Shown here: positions 33,333 to 42,360 of the stretch, piece by piece
How the letters are laid out: every line of letters begins with the position of its first letter
Numbering within the stretch: the first letter of the stretch is position 1
Assembly (NCBI RefSeq): GCF_009696065.1
Contig: NZ_VUMS01000013.1
Location: 35,805-99,804, forward strand
Direction: 5' to 3'
Source of the DNA: Oliverpabstia intestinalis
Lineage (GTDB): Bacteria; Bacillota; Clostridia; Lachnospirales; Lachnospiraceae
DNA length: 64,000 bases
The notes under the pieces: model-generated
Database searches by the model: none
The model's input: only the letters and a program-made list of their open reading frames with translations
Told to the model about the DNA's origin: nothing
Made by a program: the position numbers and the translations under genes

Positions 33333-34559
33333 ATGATGAAGATTATTGACGGCGGAGTTACCGCAGCAGAAGGATTTCAGGCAGCAGGACTGGCAGCCGG
33401 GATCAAAAAAGGAAATACAAAAGATATGGCACTGGTATACAGCGAGAAACCGTGTGTGGCAGCAGGAACTTTCACAACTAATGTGGTGAAGGCAGCCCCG
33501 GTAAAATGGGATCAGCATATTGTATACGATGCACCGACAGCACAGGCAATCGTATGCAACAGTGGTGTGGCAAATGCATGTACCGGTGAAGAGGGATATG
33601 GTTACTGCAAAGAAACCGCAAAGATCGCAGCTGAAAGCCTACAGATTCCGGAAGATTCTGTACTGGTGGCATCCACCGGTGTCATCGGGAAACAGCTTCC
33701 GATGGATCTTCTGGGTGCAGGCATAAAGAATCTGGTACCGCTGTTATCTCATACAAGAGAGGCAGGAAAACTGGCAGCACAGTCAATCATGACCACAGAT
33801 ACCGTATCGAAAGAAGTGGCAGTGACCATGGAGATCGGAGGAAAGACCGTAACACTTGGCGGTATGTGCAAGGGATCCGGTATGATCCATCCGAATATGT
33901 GTACGATGCTTGGTTTTCTGACCACCGATGTGGCAATTTCCAAGGAACTGCTGCAGAAAGCACTGAGTACCGTGGTAAAAGATACTTATAATATGGTTTC
34001 GGTAGACGGAGATACCTCCACAAACGACACCGTACTGCTTCTGGCAAACGGAGCTGCAGGCAATGATGAGCTTACAGAAGAAAATGAAGACTATCAGACC
34101 TTCCTGGATGCGCTGCTCTATGTCAATACCTGTCTGGCAAAGAAAATTGCCGGAGACGGAGAGGGAGCAACCGCATTATTTGAAGTAAAAGTAGTTGGCG
34201 CTGAGAGCAAAGAACAGGCGGTAACTTTAAGTAAATCTATCATCACTTCCAATCTGACCAAGGCAGCCATCTTTGGTCATGATGCGAACTGGGGACGAAT
34301 CCTGTGTGCGATGGGATACTCCGGGGCACAGTTTGATCCGGAAAAAGTAGATCTGTATTTTGAGAGTAAAGCAGGAAAACTGCAGATCATCAAAGACGGT
34401 GTAGCGACCGATTACAGTGAAGAGGAAGCGACAAAGATTCTTTCCGAAAAAGAAGTAACAGCGATTGCAGATGTGAAGATGGGAGAGGCGACAGCTACCG
34501 CATGGGGCTGCGATCTGACCTATGATTATGTAAAGATCAACGCGGACTATCGTTCATAA
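33333..34559 (+). CDS. argJ: Bifunctional ornithine acetyltransferase / N-acetylglutamate synthase
   Basis: Recycles the acetyl group from N-acetylornithine to glutamate; the bifunctional form also uses acetyl-CoA. The 408-residue precursor contains KGSGMIHPNMCTMLGFLTTD, the autocleavage site with Thr as the new N-terminal nucleophile (MLGFLTTD follows the ATMLxF-like motif). GHDANWGRILCAMGYSG is also present. No argA or argE is near, which fits the cyclic pathway. Whether it is truly bifunctional cannot be read from sequence. Confidence 0.95.
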   Translation: MMKIIDGGVTAAEGFQAAGLAAGIKKGNTKDMALVYSEKPCVAAGTFTTNVVKAAPVKWDQHIVYDAPTAQAIVCNSGVANACTGEEGYGYCKETAKIAAESLQIPEDSVLVASTGVIGKQLPMDLLGAGIKNLVPLLSHTREAGKLAAQSIMTTDTVSKEVAVTMEIGGKTVTLGGMCKGSGMIHPNMCTMLGFLTTDVAISKELLQKALSTVVKDTYNMVSVDGDTSTNDTVLLLANGAAGNDELTEENEDYQTFLDALLYVNTCLAKKIAGDGEGATALFEVKVVGAESKEQAVTLSKSIITSNLTKAAIFGHDANWGRILCAMGYSGAQFDPEKVDLYFESKAGKLQIIKDGVATDYSEEEATKILSEKEVTAIADVKMGEATATAWGCDLTYDYVKINADYRS

Positions 34560-34598
34560 ATAGATATACAAGAACCAGAAAGAGGAGAACAAAAGAAA

Positions 34599-35492
34599 AT
34601 GGTAAAGACAGAATATCTGGAAAAAGCACAGGTGTTAATCGAAGCACTGCCTTATATTCAGCGGTTTAACCGGAAAATTATTGTGGTAAAATACGGCGGA
34701 AGCGCAATGGTGGATGAAAATCTGAAACGTCAGGTCATCCAGGATGTGGTACTTCTGAAACTGGTAGGATTCAAGCCGATCATTGTACACGGTGGTGGAA
34801 AAGAGATAAGCCGCTGGGTAGGAAAAGTCGGTATGGAACCAAGATTTGTCAACGGTCTTCGCGTAACCGATAAAGATACCATGGAAGTTGCAGAGATGGT
34901 TCTTGGCAAAGTCAACAAAGAACTGGTAACACTGGTAGAATCTCTCGGTGTAAAGGCAGTGGGTATCAGCGGAAAGGACGGTGCCCTGTTAAATGTAGAA
35001 AAGAAATATTCCAACGGGGAAGATATCGGATATGTGGGAAATGTAACTTCCGTGAATCCGAAGATCATCGAAGATCTGCTGGAAAAGGATTTTCTTCCAA
35101 TTATCTGTCCGATTGGTCTGGATAAAAACTTTGATACTTACAATATCAATGCAGACGATGCGGCATGTGCGATCGCGAAGGCAGTCCATGCAGAAAAACT
35201 GGCATTCCTGACCGATATCGAAGGCGTATATCTGGATCCGAATGATCCGTCCACCCTGCTGTCCAAATTATTTGTAAAAGAAGCAAAAGAACTGATCGAT
35301 AACGGCAATGTAGGCGGTGGCATGATCCCGAAATTACAAAACTGCATCGATGCGATCGAAGAAGGTGTTTCAAGAGTACATATTCTGGACGGAAGAATCC
35401 CGCACTGTCTGCTGCTGGAAATCTTTACAAATAAAGGAATCGGAACCGCAATTCTGAGAAAGGATGAGATCAAAGATTATGACGTACAGTAA
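34599..35492 (+). CDS. argB: Acetylglutamate kinase
   Basis: Phosphorylates N-acetylglutamate. The 297-residue product has KYGGSAM, the substrate loop [11 protein letters not shown], and [42 protein letters not shown] and [17 protein letters not shown]. An N-terminal extension of about 25 residues ([22 protein letters not shown]) is of the arginine-sensitive hexameric type, so feedback inhibition by arginine is likely. Its end overlaps the start of argD. Confidence 0.97.
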   Translation: MVKTEYLEKAQVLIEALPYIQRFNRKIIVVKYGGSAMVDENLKRQVIQDVVLLKLVGFKPIIVHGGGKEISRWVGKVGMEPRFVNGLRVTDKDTMEVAEMVLGKVNKELVTLVESLGVKAVGISGKDGALLNVEKKYSNGEDIGYVGNVTSVNPKIIEDLLEKDFLPIICPIGLDKNFDTYNINADDAACAIAKAVHAEKLAFLTDIEGVYLDPNDPSTLLSKLFVKEAKELIDNGNVGGGMIPKLQNCIDAIEEGVSRVHILDGRIPHCLLLEIFTNKGIGTAILRKDEIKDYDVQ

Positions 35493-36672
35493 AGAATATA
35501 TCGATCGGGCAGAAGAAGTCATTCTGCATACCTATAATCGTTTCCAGATCGTTCTGGACAAAGGAAACGGTGTCCATCTGTATGACGTAGATGGTAAAGA
35601 ATATCTGGACTTTGCAGCAGGAATCGCTGTATTTGCCCTGGGATACAATAATCAGGCATACAATCAGGCACTGAAGGATCAGATCGATAAAGTGATCCAT
35701 ACCTCCAACCTGTATTACAATGTACCAATGATGGAAGCAGCAGAGAAACTGGTAAAAGCAACCGGACTTTCCAAAGTGTTTTTCACAAACAGCGGAACTG
35801 AGGCCATTGAGGGTGCGATCAAAGTAGCAAGAAAATACGCTTACCTGAAAGATGGCTCCAACGATCATGAGATCATCGCGATGAACCATTCTTTCCATGG
35901 AAGAAGTCTGGGAGCCTTATCCGTAACCGGTAATACCCACTATCAGGATCCATTCAAACCACTGATCGGAGGAATCAAATTTGCAGATTTCAATGATCTT
36001 GAAAGCGTGAAAGCACAGATTACCGACAAGACCTGTGCGATCATCATGGAAACCGTACAGGGTGAGGGCGGTATCTATCCGGCAGAACCGGAATTCCTTC
36101 AGGGCGTACGGAAACTGTGCGATGAGCACGATATTCTGCTGATCCTCGATGAGATCCAGTGCGGTATGGGACGTACCGGAAACATGTTTGCCTGCCAGGC
36201 TTACGGCGTACAGCCAGATGTTATGACCTGCGCGAAAGCCCTGGGCTGCGGTGTTCCGGTAGGAGCCTTTGTCCTGAATGAAAAGACAGCCAACGCATCT
36301 TTAGTACCTGGCGACCACGGAACCACATACGGTGGCAACCCTCTGGCATGTGCGGCAGTCAGTAAAGTATTTGACTTGTTTGAATCTGAAAAAATTGTGG
36401 AGCATGTCAATAAAGTTGCACCGTATCTGGAGAAAAAACTGGATCAGTTGGTGGAAAAATATGATTTTATTACCACAAGACGTGGAAAAGGTCTGATGCA
36501 GGGACTGGTACTGGAAGGAAAACCGGTAGGAGAAGTGGTTACGAAAGCAATTGAAAACGGTCTGCTGGTTATTTCCGCAGGGACGAACGTGCTTCGTATG
36601 GTACCTCCGCTTGTGATTACGGAAGCAGATATCGACGAGATGATCGAAAAACTGGAAAAAGCACTTGTTTAA
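35479..36672 (+). CDS. argD: Acetylornithine aminotransferase
   Basis: PLP enzyme that makes N-acetylornithine from the semialdehyde. About 397 residues: [49 protein letters not shown], and the Schiff-base lysine in [28 protein letters not shown] is conserved. I prefer ATG 35479 ([14 protein letters not shown]), which fits family starts and overlaps the argB stop; ATG 35464 is possible. It is the last gene of argCJBD; argF and argH are absent from the window. Confidence 0.96.
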   Translation: MTYSKEYIDRAEEVILHTYNRFQIVLDKGNGVHLYDVDGKEYLDFAAGIAVFALGYNNQAYNQALKDQIDKVIHTSNLYYNVPMMEAAEKLVKATGLSKVFFTNSGTEAIEGAIKVARKYAYLKDGSNDHEIIAMNHSFHGRSLGALSVTGNTHYQDPFKPLIGGIKFADFNDLESVKAQITDKTCAIIMETVQGEGGIYPAEPEFLQGVRKLCDEHDILLILDEIQCGMGRTGNMFACQAYGVQPDVMTCAKALGCGVPVGAFVLNEKTANASLVPGDHGTTYGGNPLACAAVSKVFDLFESEKIVEHVNKVAPYLEKKLDQLVEKYDFITTRRGKGLMQGLVLEGKPVGEVVTKAIENGLLVISAGTNVLRMVPPLVITEADIDEMIEKLEKALV

Positions 36673-36714
36673 GATAGTGATTTTGGGTATAAAAACAGAA
36701 CATGTGCACATACT

Positions 36715-36757
36715 AGAGCATGCCCGGATTAGAAAGCAGTCCGGACATGCTCTTTAT
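36715..36757 (+). terminator. argCJBD terminator
   Basis: AGAGCATGCCCGGA pairs with TCCGGACATGCTCT (one mismatch), followed by TTATTATT. Confidence 0.8.
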
Positions 36758-36782
36758 TATTAAGAAGAAGGAGGTATGTGCA

Positions 36783-37097
36783 ATGCCAGTATTACAGTGT
36801 TCAGCGGTAAAATGTATGTATAATAAGGATAATCTTTGTTCCAAAGGAGATATCCAGGTAAAAGGAGATCATGCAGCTACGGAAAATGAAACCTGGTGTT
36901 CAAGTTTTGTGGAAAAGACCGGAATGTCCAATGCTTATACATGCGGAGGCGGCTGCAGCTCTATTCAGGTCGGATGTACAGCCCATGATTGTACCTATAA
37001 CAGACAGGAGATATGCCAGGCGGATCATGTACACATCGATGGAAGCCAGGCCTGTATCTGTGAAGAAACCTGCTGTGGAACGTTCCGGTGTGAATAA
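36783..37097 (+). CDS. DUF1540 protein with two Cys-rich repeats
   Basis: A 104-residue protein made of two tandem DUF1540 units: LQCSAVKCMYNKDNLCSKGDIQVKG...TWCSSF and VGCTAHDCTYNRQEICQADHVHIDG...TCCGTF. Each unit has a Cys-x4-Cys-x6-Cys pattern plus a late Cys, which suggests metal binding. The family is common in Clostridia, with no known function. ATG 36783 follows AAGGAGGTATGTGCA. A longer frame from 36720 would start inside the argD terminator and is rejected. Own transcription or read-through is unclear. Confidence 0.9.
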   Translation: MPVLQCSAVKCMYNKDNLCSKGDIQVKGDHAATENETWCSSFVEKTGMSNAYTCGGGCSSIQVGCTAHDCTYNRQEICQADHVHIDGSQACICEETCCGTFRCE

Positions 37098-37127
37098 AGC
37101 AAGATGATTCTGCAATAAGATAAGAAA

Positions 37128-37172
37128 AACTCTCCGGTCTTTGAGGCGAAACACAAAGACGGAGAGTTTTTT
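37128..37172 (+). terminator. DUF1540 gene terminator
   Basis: AACTCTCCGGTCTTTG pairs with CAAAGACGGAGAGTT (one bulge) and TTTT follows. Confidence 0.85.
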
Positions 37173-37180
37173 GAAAAAGA

Positions 37181-37345
37181 GTAACTGTTCAGTACCTTCA
37201 CAGTTACGAGCCAAAATGCATTTAAACGATAAAAACACGCTTTGCGAGTTTTTATCGTTTAAATGCATTTTGGCTTGTATGTCTCGGGATTTTGACATAT
37301 TCATGTCAAAACACCTCGCGGGACAGTGGCTACTGAATAGTTACG
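37181..37345. repeat. Intact 165-bp GTAACTRTTCAG palindromic element
   Basis: Ends GTAACTGTTCAGTACC and CTACTGAATAGTTACG are imperfect inverted repeats. After the first hairpin come two 28-base arms that are perfect reverse complements (37209-37236 and 37248-37275; CCAAAATGCATTTAAACG / CGTTTAAATGCATTTTGG). Their 11-base loop itself contains CGCTTTGCG. A third hairpin, TTTTGACAT / ATGTCAAAA, and the box CACCTCGCGG follow. It is non-coding, with no transposase. It sits between the DUF1540 terminator and the 3' end of the minus-strand lipoprotein gene. Confidence 0.93.
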
Positions 37346-37357
37346 AAAAAGATAACA

Positions 37358-38527
37358 TTATGAAACAGATGCGGAAACCTGGAATGGGAATGCGATCTGA
37401 GCTCCATCCACATAGATGGTCACTTCATTACAGGAAGCACTGATGCCGTAAGCTGCGGTAGCAGTTACTGCATCGCCACCGGTAGTGGCAAGATCCGGTG
37501 AAGTCAGATCTGCCAGATAATAAGGAAGACATACAGTATCACCGTCAAGCACACGAAAACTCATCTGATCATATAAGAGAGGATCATCAAATGCCAGATT
37601 TTTATATGTGTATGTAATGACAATAACTTTATCAGGATTAGAAGTATCATATTCACTGCGGTCATCCGTAACTTCTACTTTGTCAATCGTAAATGTAGCA
37701 ACGTCTTTTCCGTCACTTTGAATAGTTATCGCATCACCCACTTTATAAGCTGGTGTACTTTCCAGATCCTTCGGATATTCCATATTCGGAGCTCCCTCAG
37801 ACTGGCTGTTAGCGATATCTTCTGCGGTTACCTGGGCAGGTGTTCCGGTGGTTCCATCAGCAGAAGGATTCAGAGAGGCAAGATCAATCAGAGCATTTTT
37901 CAGAGTGGTCATATCGTCAGAAGAAATACTCCACTGCTCGGAATCATCTTTCTGAAGAGTTACAGTAACAGATTCCGGATCGTTGTACTCTGCTTTGTCA
38001 AGGGCGGTCTGATAAGCTTCCAGCATCAGAGAGTATACATCTTCGATATACTGGTCACTGTCTACGCTGTTATCCTTTAGATAATCGGCAAGTTTCTCAT
38101 CATAAATCGGTTCCATGGCAGTGTAAAGCTGCATTTGTTGGGTATCTACAGTTATCTGATAGGTGTTCTCTTTTTTATCTGCTTTTTTTACATCGTATTT
38201 TGTGTTACTGAAAGCCTGTTTCCAGAAATCAGTATAGTCCTGACGCAGCTGTGGAGAAATCTGTGTACTTCCGGGACTACTTCCGTCGCCGCCAATGGAA
38301 GAAGACACAAGATCATCGATCATGGAATTGAAGGTGGCTGTAAGATCATCAGAAGAAACTCCTGACAAGGAAGAAAGCGTATCCACATTTCCGCGGATCA
38401 TACCGTCGAGATATGCAGTTGTATAAGCAACAGCATCAAAATCATCTGCTTTATTTCCGGAGCAGCCACTGATTAATAACATACAGGAACAGGCGAGAGC
38501 CGTGGAAGCCATCCATTTTTTTTTCAT
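37358..38527 (-). CDS. Lipoprotein with DUF5105-like C-terminal domain
   Basis: A 389-residue surface lipoprotein. The signal MKKKWMASTALACSCMLLISGC gives lipidated Cys22 (lipobox ISGC). A helical domain of about 200 residues resembles proteins with an internal DUF5105. The second half (from about 265) is beta-rich and Ig-like (DAITIQSDGKDVATFTIDKVEVTDDRSEY... VIVITYTYKNLAFDDPLLY), as in DUF4352-type domains. Start at 38527 has AAGGAGGGGAATATTT; a longer frame is rejected. Function unknown. Its 3' end abuts the repeat at 37345. Confidence 0.85.
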   Translation of the reverse strand: MKKKWMASTALACSCMLLISGCSGNKADDFDAVAYTTAYLDGMIRGNVDTLSSLSGVSSDDLTATFNSMIDDLVSSSIGGDGSSPGSTQISPQLRQDYTDFWKQAFSNTKYDVKKADKKENTYQITVDTQQMQLYTAMEPIYDEKLADYLKDNSVDSDQYIEDVYSLMLEAYQTALDKAEYNDPESVTVTLQKDDSEQWSISSDDMTTLKNALIDLASLNPSADGTTGTPAQVTAEDIANSQSEGAPNMEYPKDLESTPAYKVGDAITIQSDGKDVATFTIDKVEVTDDRSEYDTSNPDKVIVITYTYKNLAFDDPLLYDQMSFRVLDGDTVCLPYYLADLTSPDLATTGGDAVTATAAYGISASCNEVTIYVDGAQIAFPFQVSASVS

Positions 38528-38604
38528 AAATATTCCCCTCCTTAGATTAGAAAAAGCCAGATGCATCTCTATCGGAACATGCATTCTGATTTAAACTCAT
38601 GGTC

Positions 38605-38632
38605 ATTATACCAGATTTTACGGCAGATACAA
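38605..38632 (-). promoter_or_regulatory. Lipoprotein gene promoter
   Basis: On the minus strand TTGTAT (38632-38627), 16 bases, TATAAT (38610-38605) with a TG extension (TGG). Bases 38633-38758 between the divergent promoters are A-rich, with no recognisable element. Confidence 0.65.
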
Positions 38633-38758
38633 GACAGGGAGAGAAAAATACAGGGAAGCGTAAGGAAAATGTCAGAAGTACTACAGTATATACAAAGAAA
38701 AGATTTTATAAGAGTAAAAATAATAAAATAAAAAAACAGGAAAAACATCAAAAATATA

Positions 38759-38787
38759 TTGACAGAAAAAAGAATCTATGCTATCCT
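38759..38787 (+). promoter_or_regulatory. infC operon promoter
   Basis: TTGACA (38759-38764), 17 bases, TATCCT (38782-38787). Confidence 0.75.
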
Positions 38788-38793
38788 ATTCAA

Positions 38794-38914
38794 GTATGAA
38801 AACAAAGAAGAGTATCCGCTCTCACCTTAGCACAAGAGTGACTATGGTTAATACTTAAGTGGAAAGAGTAATCTTAGGGGAAATTTGCGGATAGTCGGTC
38901 TATCTGCTTTTTTT
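38794..38914 (+). promoter_or_regulatory. L20-type leader with attenuator upstream of infC
   Basis: About 195 nt of untranslated leader precede infC. The part 38818-38886 can fold, and ends in hairpin GCGGATAG / CTATCTGC (38887-38907, one G-U) followed by TTTTTTT, an intrinsic terminator ahead of the genes. In Bacillus, L20 binds such a leader to cause termination and so balances infC-rpmI-rplT expression. The same operon order here supports this; the L20-binding fold itself was not verified. Confidence 0.75.
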
Positions 38915-38988
38915 ATGCGGCTATGCTGCAGGGCAGTGAATGCGAATCATATGGAAAGGTTATCTAAGAATAATGGAGGTGCACTACT

Positions 38989-39495
38989 ATTAGCGATTTA
39001 ATGATTAATGAGCAGATCAGAGACAGAGAAGTTCGTCTGATTGGCGAGAATGGGGAACAGTTGGGAATCATGTCTTCCAGAGATGCATACAAACATGCTC
39101 AGGAAGCAGGACTGGATCTGGTGAAGATTGCACCGACGGCTAAGCCACCGGTTTGCAAGATTATCGATTACGGAAAATATCGATATGAGATGGCCAGAAA
39201 AGAAAAAGAAGCAAAGAAAAAACAGCGTACAATTGATGTTAAAGAAGTTCGTCTGTCTCCCAATATCGATACAAACGATCTGAACACTAAAGTAGGTGCT
39301 GCAAGAAAGTTCATTTCCAAAGGTGACAAGGTAAAAGTTACTCTTCGTTTCCGTGGAAGAGAGATGGCACACATGCACAACAGCAAATATATTCTGGATG
39401 ATTTCGCAGAAAAACTGGCTGACATTGCAGTGGTAGAGAAAGCACCAAAAGTGGAAGGCAGAAGCATGACTATGTTTTTAACTGAAAAACGTTAA
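38989..39495 (+). CDS. infC: Translation initiation factor IF-3 (probable AUU start)
   Basis: IF-3 binds the 30S subunit and checks the initiator tRNA. From codon ATT 38989 the product is 168 residues, starting (I)SDLMINEQIRDREVRLIGENGEQLG. The ribosome site GGAGGT (38975-38980) is eight bases from ATT 38989 but 20 bases from the first ATG (39001), so the ATT is the better start. An AUU start is a known feature of infC in other bacteria and lets IF-3 limit its own synthesis. Both domains are complete (GKYRYEMARKEKEAKKKQRTIDVKEVRL; KVKVTLRFRGREMAH). Confidence 0.9.
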   Translation: MSDLMINEQIRDREVRLIGENGEQLGIMSSRDAYKHAQEAGLDLVKIAPTAKPPVCKIIDYGKYRYEMARKEKEAKKKQRTIDVKEVRLSPNIDTNDLNTKVGAARKFISKGDKVKVTLRFRGREMAHMHNSKYILDDFAEKLADIAVVEKAPKVEGRSMTMFLTEKR

Positions 39496-39527
39496 AATAA
39501 CAGAGTAAATCTAAGGAGGACTATAAA

Positions 39528-39725
39528 ATGCCAAAAATCAAAACAAGCAGAGCAGCTGCTAAACGTTTCAAAACTACAGGTACAGGTAAAATCGTAAGAA
39601 ATAAAGCTTATAAAAGCCATATCTTAACAAAGAAAACTCAGAAGAGAAAAAGAAATCTGAGAAAAGCTACCGTGCTGGATCAGAGCAACGTTAAGAACAT
39701 GAAAAAAATCTTACCGTATTTATAA
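39528..39725 (+). CDS. rpmI: Ribosomal protein L35
   Basis: A 65-residue basic 50S protein: [22 protein letters not shown], then [18 protein letters not shown]. Standard infC-rpmI-rplT order, ribosome site AAGGAGGACTATAAA. Confidence 0.97.
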   Translation: MPKIKTSRAAAKRFKTTGTGKIVRNKAYKSHILTKKTQKRKRNLRKATVLDQSNVKNMKKILPYL

Positions 39726-39753
39726 GATTGAGTTTGAAGGAGGAATATAAGAG

Positions 39754-40110
39754 ATGGCAAGAATTAAAGGCGGATTAAACGCAAAGAAAAAACACAATAG
39801 AGTTCTGAAACTGGCTAAAGGTTACAGAGGAGCAAGATCCAAACAGTACAGAGTTGCAAAACAGTCTGTAATGCGTGCTCTGACAAGTGCATACGCTGGA
39901 AGAAAACAGAAAAAACGTCAGTTCAGACAGCTGTGGATCGCTCGTATCAACGCAGCAGCAAGAATGAACGGACTGTCTTACAGCAAATTTATGTACGGTC
40001 TGAAACTGGCTGGTGTTGAACTGAACAGAAAAGTTCTGGCTGATATGGCAATCAACGATGCAGAAGGATTTGCTACACTGGCAGAGCTGGCTAAAAGCAA
40101 ACTGGCTTAA
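39754..40110 (+). CDS. rplT: Ribosomal protein L20
   Basis: A 118-residue 50S assembly protein: [30 protein letters not shown] and the C-terminal RNA-binding [20 protein letters not shown]. It is the presumed regulator that acts on the leader at 38794. Confidence 0.98.
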   Translation: MARIKGGLNAKKKHNRVLKLAKGYRGARSKQYRVAKQSVMRALTSAYAGRKQKKRQFRQLWIARINAAARMNGLSYSKFMYGLKLAGVELNRKVLADMAINDAEGFATLAELAKSKLA

Positions 40111-40125
40111 TTAAAAACAAAAGAT

Positions 40126-40158
40126 AAGGCTGTCGCAAGATGCGGCGGTCTTTTTTTG
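40126..40158 (+). terminator. infC-rpmI-rplT terminator
   Basis: GGCTGTCGCA and TGCGGCGGTC pair with G-U wobbles around AGA, followed by TTTTTTT. Confidence 0.75.
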
Positions 40159-40205
40159 TCTTCTTTTACATAAAGTAACATAACGAGAAAGACCGGAGCG
40201 ATAAG

Positions 40206-40883
40206 ATGCAGAAGTATCTTTGGAAGAAGAGCGGGCTGGTGGTGATCGGGATGCTGTATCTGTTCCTTGCCTGGAAGGGAAAAAGGATGATAATGGTGAG
40301 CGGACAGGAACTGGTGGAGGAACCGCAGGAAGCACGTAAAGTTGCCCTGACGTTTGATGACGGACCAAGTGAGTACACGGTGGAATTATCCAGAGGATTA
40401 AAGGAACGGAGAGTGCAGGCAACCTTTTTTCTTCTGGGGGAGAACATGGAAGGACGTCGTAAAATGGTAGAAGAGCTGGTAAAAGACGGACATCTGATTG
40501 GCAATCATTCGTATCATCATGTGCAGTTAAACAAACTGAGCATAAAAGAGGCGGCGAGAGAGATTGAAAAGACAAACCGGCTGATCCGGGAGTGGACAGG
40601 AAAAGCTCCCGTGTATATCCGCCCACCGTATGGGGCATGGAGTCAGGAACTGGAAAAGGTGGTGGATATGATCCCGGTATTCTGGAATGTGGATTCTCTG
40701 GACTGGAAACTGCAGAATAAGGAACAGGTACTGAGCTGTCTGTCCGGACAGGTGGAAGAAGGAGATGTGATCCTGATGCATGACGGGTATCGGAGTTCCG
40801 TGGATGCGGCATTTGCCCTTGTGGATCATCTGCAGAAACAGGGTTTTGTGTTTGTTAATGTGGAAGAAATGGTTCTGGAATAG
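40206..40883 (+). CDS. Polysaccharide deacetylase (NodB domain), membrane anchored
   Basis: 225 residues: an N-terminal anchor (SGLVVIGMLYLFLAW, about 9-23) and a NodB deacetylase domain. The five carbohydrate-esterase 4 motifs are present: TFDDGPS (catalytic base Asp and metal Asp), HSYHH (metal His), RPPYG, WNVDSLDW and LMHD. It probably removes N-acetyl groups from peptidoglycan or another wall polysaccharide, as PgdA does; the substrate is inferred. Start GTAAGATG has only a weak site (GACCGGAGCG). Probably transcribed alone. Confidence 0.88.
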   Translation: MQKYLWKKSGLVVIGMLYLFLAWKGKRMIMVSGQELVEEPQEARKVALTFDDGPSEYTVELSRGLKERRVQATFFLLGENMEGRRKMVEELVKDGHLIGNHSYHHVQLNKLSIKEAAREIEKTNRLIREWTGKAPVYIRPPYGAWSQELEKVVDMIPVFWNVDSLDWKLQNKEQVLSCLSGQVEEGDVILMHDGYRSSVDAAFALVDHLQKQGFVFVNVEEMVLE

Positions 40884-40912
40884 ATGACAGAGGAACAAAA
40901 GTTTGTTATGAT
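40884..40912 (+). promoter_or_regulatory. rarA promoter
   Basis: ATGACA (40884-40889), 17 bases, TATGAT (40907-40912) with a TG extension (TGT). Confidence 0.55.
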
Positions 40913-40961
40913 AAAAGAAAGTGCAGCCGGATGCAACAAAAGGAATTAGAAAGGACGTAAG

Positions 40962-42284
40962 ATGGACTTATTTGATTATATGAAAGAAACCACGCTGGAA
41001 AATGAGTCTCCTCTGGCATCGAGAATGCGGCCGACGACGCTGGAGGAAGTGGTTGGGCAGGAACATATTATCGGCAAAGACAAATTGCTGTACCGTGCGA
41101 TCAAGGCAGACAAACTGGGATCTGTTATTTTTTACGGTCCTCCCGGAACCGGAAAAACCACGTTGGCGAAAGTGATCGCCAACACGACAAGCGCAAGATT
41201 TACCCAGCTGAATGCGACCACAGCCGGAAAAAAAGATATGGAGGAAGTGGTAAAAGAAGCGCAACAACATCTTGGAATGTACGGGAAAAAGACGATTCTG
41301 TTCGTAGACGAGATCCACCGGTTTAATAAGGGACAGCAGGATTACCTGTTGCCGTTTGTAGAAGACGGTACACTGGTACTGATTGGTGCTACCACAGAAA
41401 ATCCGTATTTTGAGGTAAACGGTGCGTTGCTGTCCCGTTCCATTATTTTTGAACTGAAATCGTTGGAAAAAAAGGATATCCGAAAACTTCTGGACAGGGC
41501 TGTTACAGATCCGGTTAAGGGACTGGGCAGTTATCATGCAGAAGTCAGTGAGGAGGCACTGGACTTTCTGGCTGACCTTGCCGGTGGAGATGCAAGGGCA
41601 GCGTTGAATGCAATAGAACTTGGCGTTCTTACTACAGAGAGAAGTGCAGACGGAAAAATCCATGTAGATCTTGAAACAGCGCAGGAATGCATCCAGAAGC
41701 GGGTAGTGCGTTACGATAAGACAGGAGATCAGCATTATGATACCATCTCAGCATTTATTAAAAGTATGCGGGGATCTGATCCGGATGCAGCTGTCTATTA
41801 TTTGGCGAAGATGTTGTATGCGGGAGAAGATATCAAATTTATTGCGAGAAGAATCATGATCTGTGCGGCAGAAGACGTAGGTATGGCAGATCCACAGGCA
41901 CTTGTCGTTGCTACAGCTGCAGCACAGGCAGTAGAACGGATCGGAATGCCGGAAGCACAGATCATTCTGTCAGAAGCAGTAACCTATGTGGCAACTGCGC
42001 CGAAAAGTAATACTGCCTGTGAAGCAGTCTTTGCAGCGATGGCTTCCGTGAAAAAGAAAAAGACAAGTGTTCCGGCACATCTGCAGGATGCTCATTATAA
42101 AGGATCCTCAAAACTGGGGCATGGTGTTGGTTATCTGTATGCCCATGATTACCCGGAACATTATGTGAAACAGCAATACCTGCCGGATGAGATCAAAGAG
42201 GAAGTTTTTTATCACCCAACAGATATCGGTTATGAAAAACAGGCCGGAGAGAGACTCCGACATTTACGGGAGAGAGAAGAATAA
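40962..42284 (+). CDS. rarA: Replication-associated recombination protein A (RarA/MgsA)
   Basis: AAA+ ATPase that acts at stalled replication forks. The 440-residue product has PTTLEEVVGQEHIIG, Walker A YGPPGTGKTTLAK, Walker B ILFVDEIHRFNKGQQD, sensor GATTENPYFEVN, and the C-terminal tetramer region (DKTGDQHYDTISAFIKSMRGSDPDAA; GHGVGYLYAHDYPEHYVKQQYLP). Ribosome site AGAAAGGACGTAAG. Confidence 0.96.
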   Translation: MDLFDYMKETTLENESPLASRMRPTTLEEVVGQEHIIGKDKLLYRAIKADKLGSVIFYGPPGTGKTTLAKVIANTTSARFTQLNATTAGKKDMEEVVKEAQQHLGMYGKKTILFVDEIHRFNKGQQDYLLPFVEDGTLVLIGATTENPYFEVNGALLSRSIIFELKSLEKKDIRKLLDRAVTDPVKGLGSYHAEVSEEALDFLADLAGGDARAALNAIELGVLTTERSADGKIHVDLETAQECIQKRVVRYDKTGDQHYDTISAFIKSMRGSDPDAAVYYLAKMLYAGEDIKFIARRIMICAAEDVGMADPQALVVATAAAQAVERIGMPEAQIILSEAVTYVATAPKSNTACEAVFAAMASVKKKKTSVPAHLQDAHYKGSSKLGHGVGYLYAHDYPEHYVKQQYLPDEIKEEVFYHPTDIGYEKQAGERLRHLREREE

Positions 42285-42309
42285 AAGAAAAGAACGGAGT
42301 GAACAGAAC

Positions 42310-42360
42310 AAGTCAGGAAAGAGATGTCATCACCGATGCATAGATTTCCTGACTTCTTTT
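42310..42360. terminator. Bidirectional terminator between rarA and the DUF4364 gene
   Basis: AAGTCAGGAAA pairs with TTTCCTGACTT, followed by CTTTT on the plus strand. The hairpin overlaps the last codons of the minus-strand gene. Confidence 0.7.

Noticed and set aside
36900..37443. Two frames (both strands) over the element at 37181
   Set aside because: The peptides are encoded by the palindromic repeat and terminator hairpins; no ribosome site or family.
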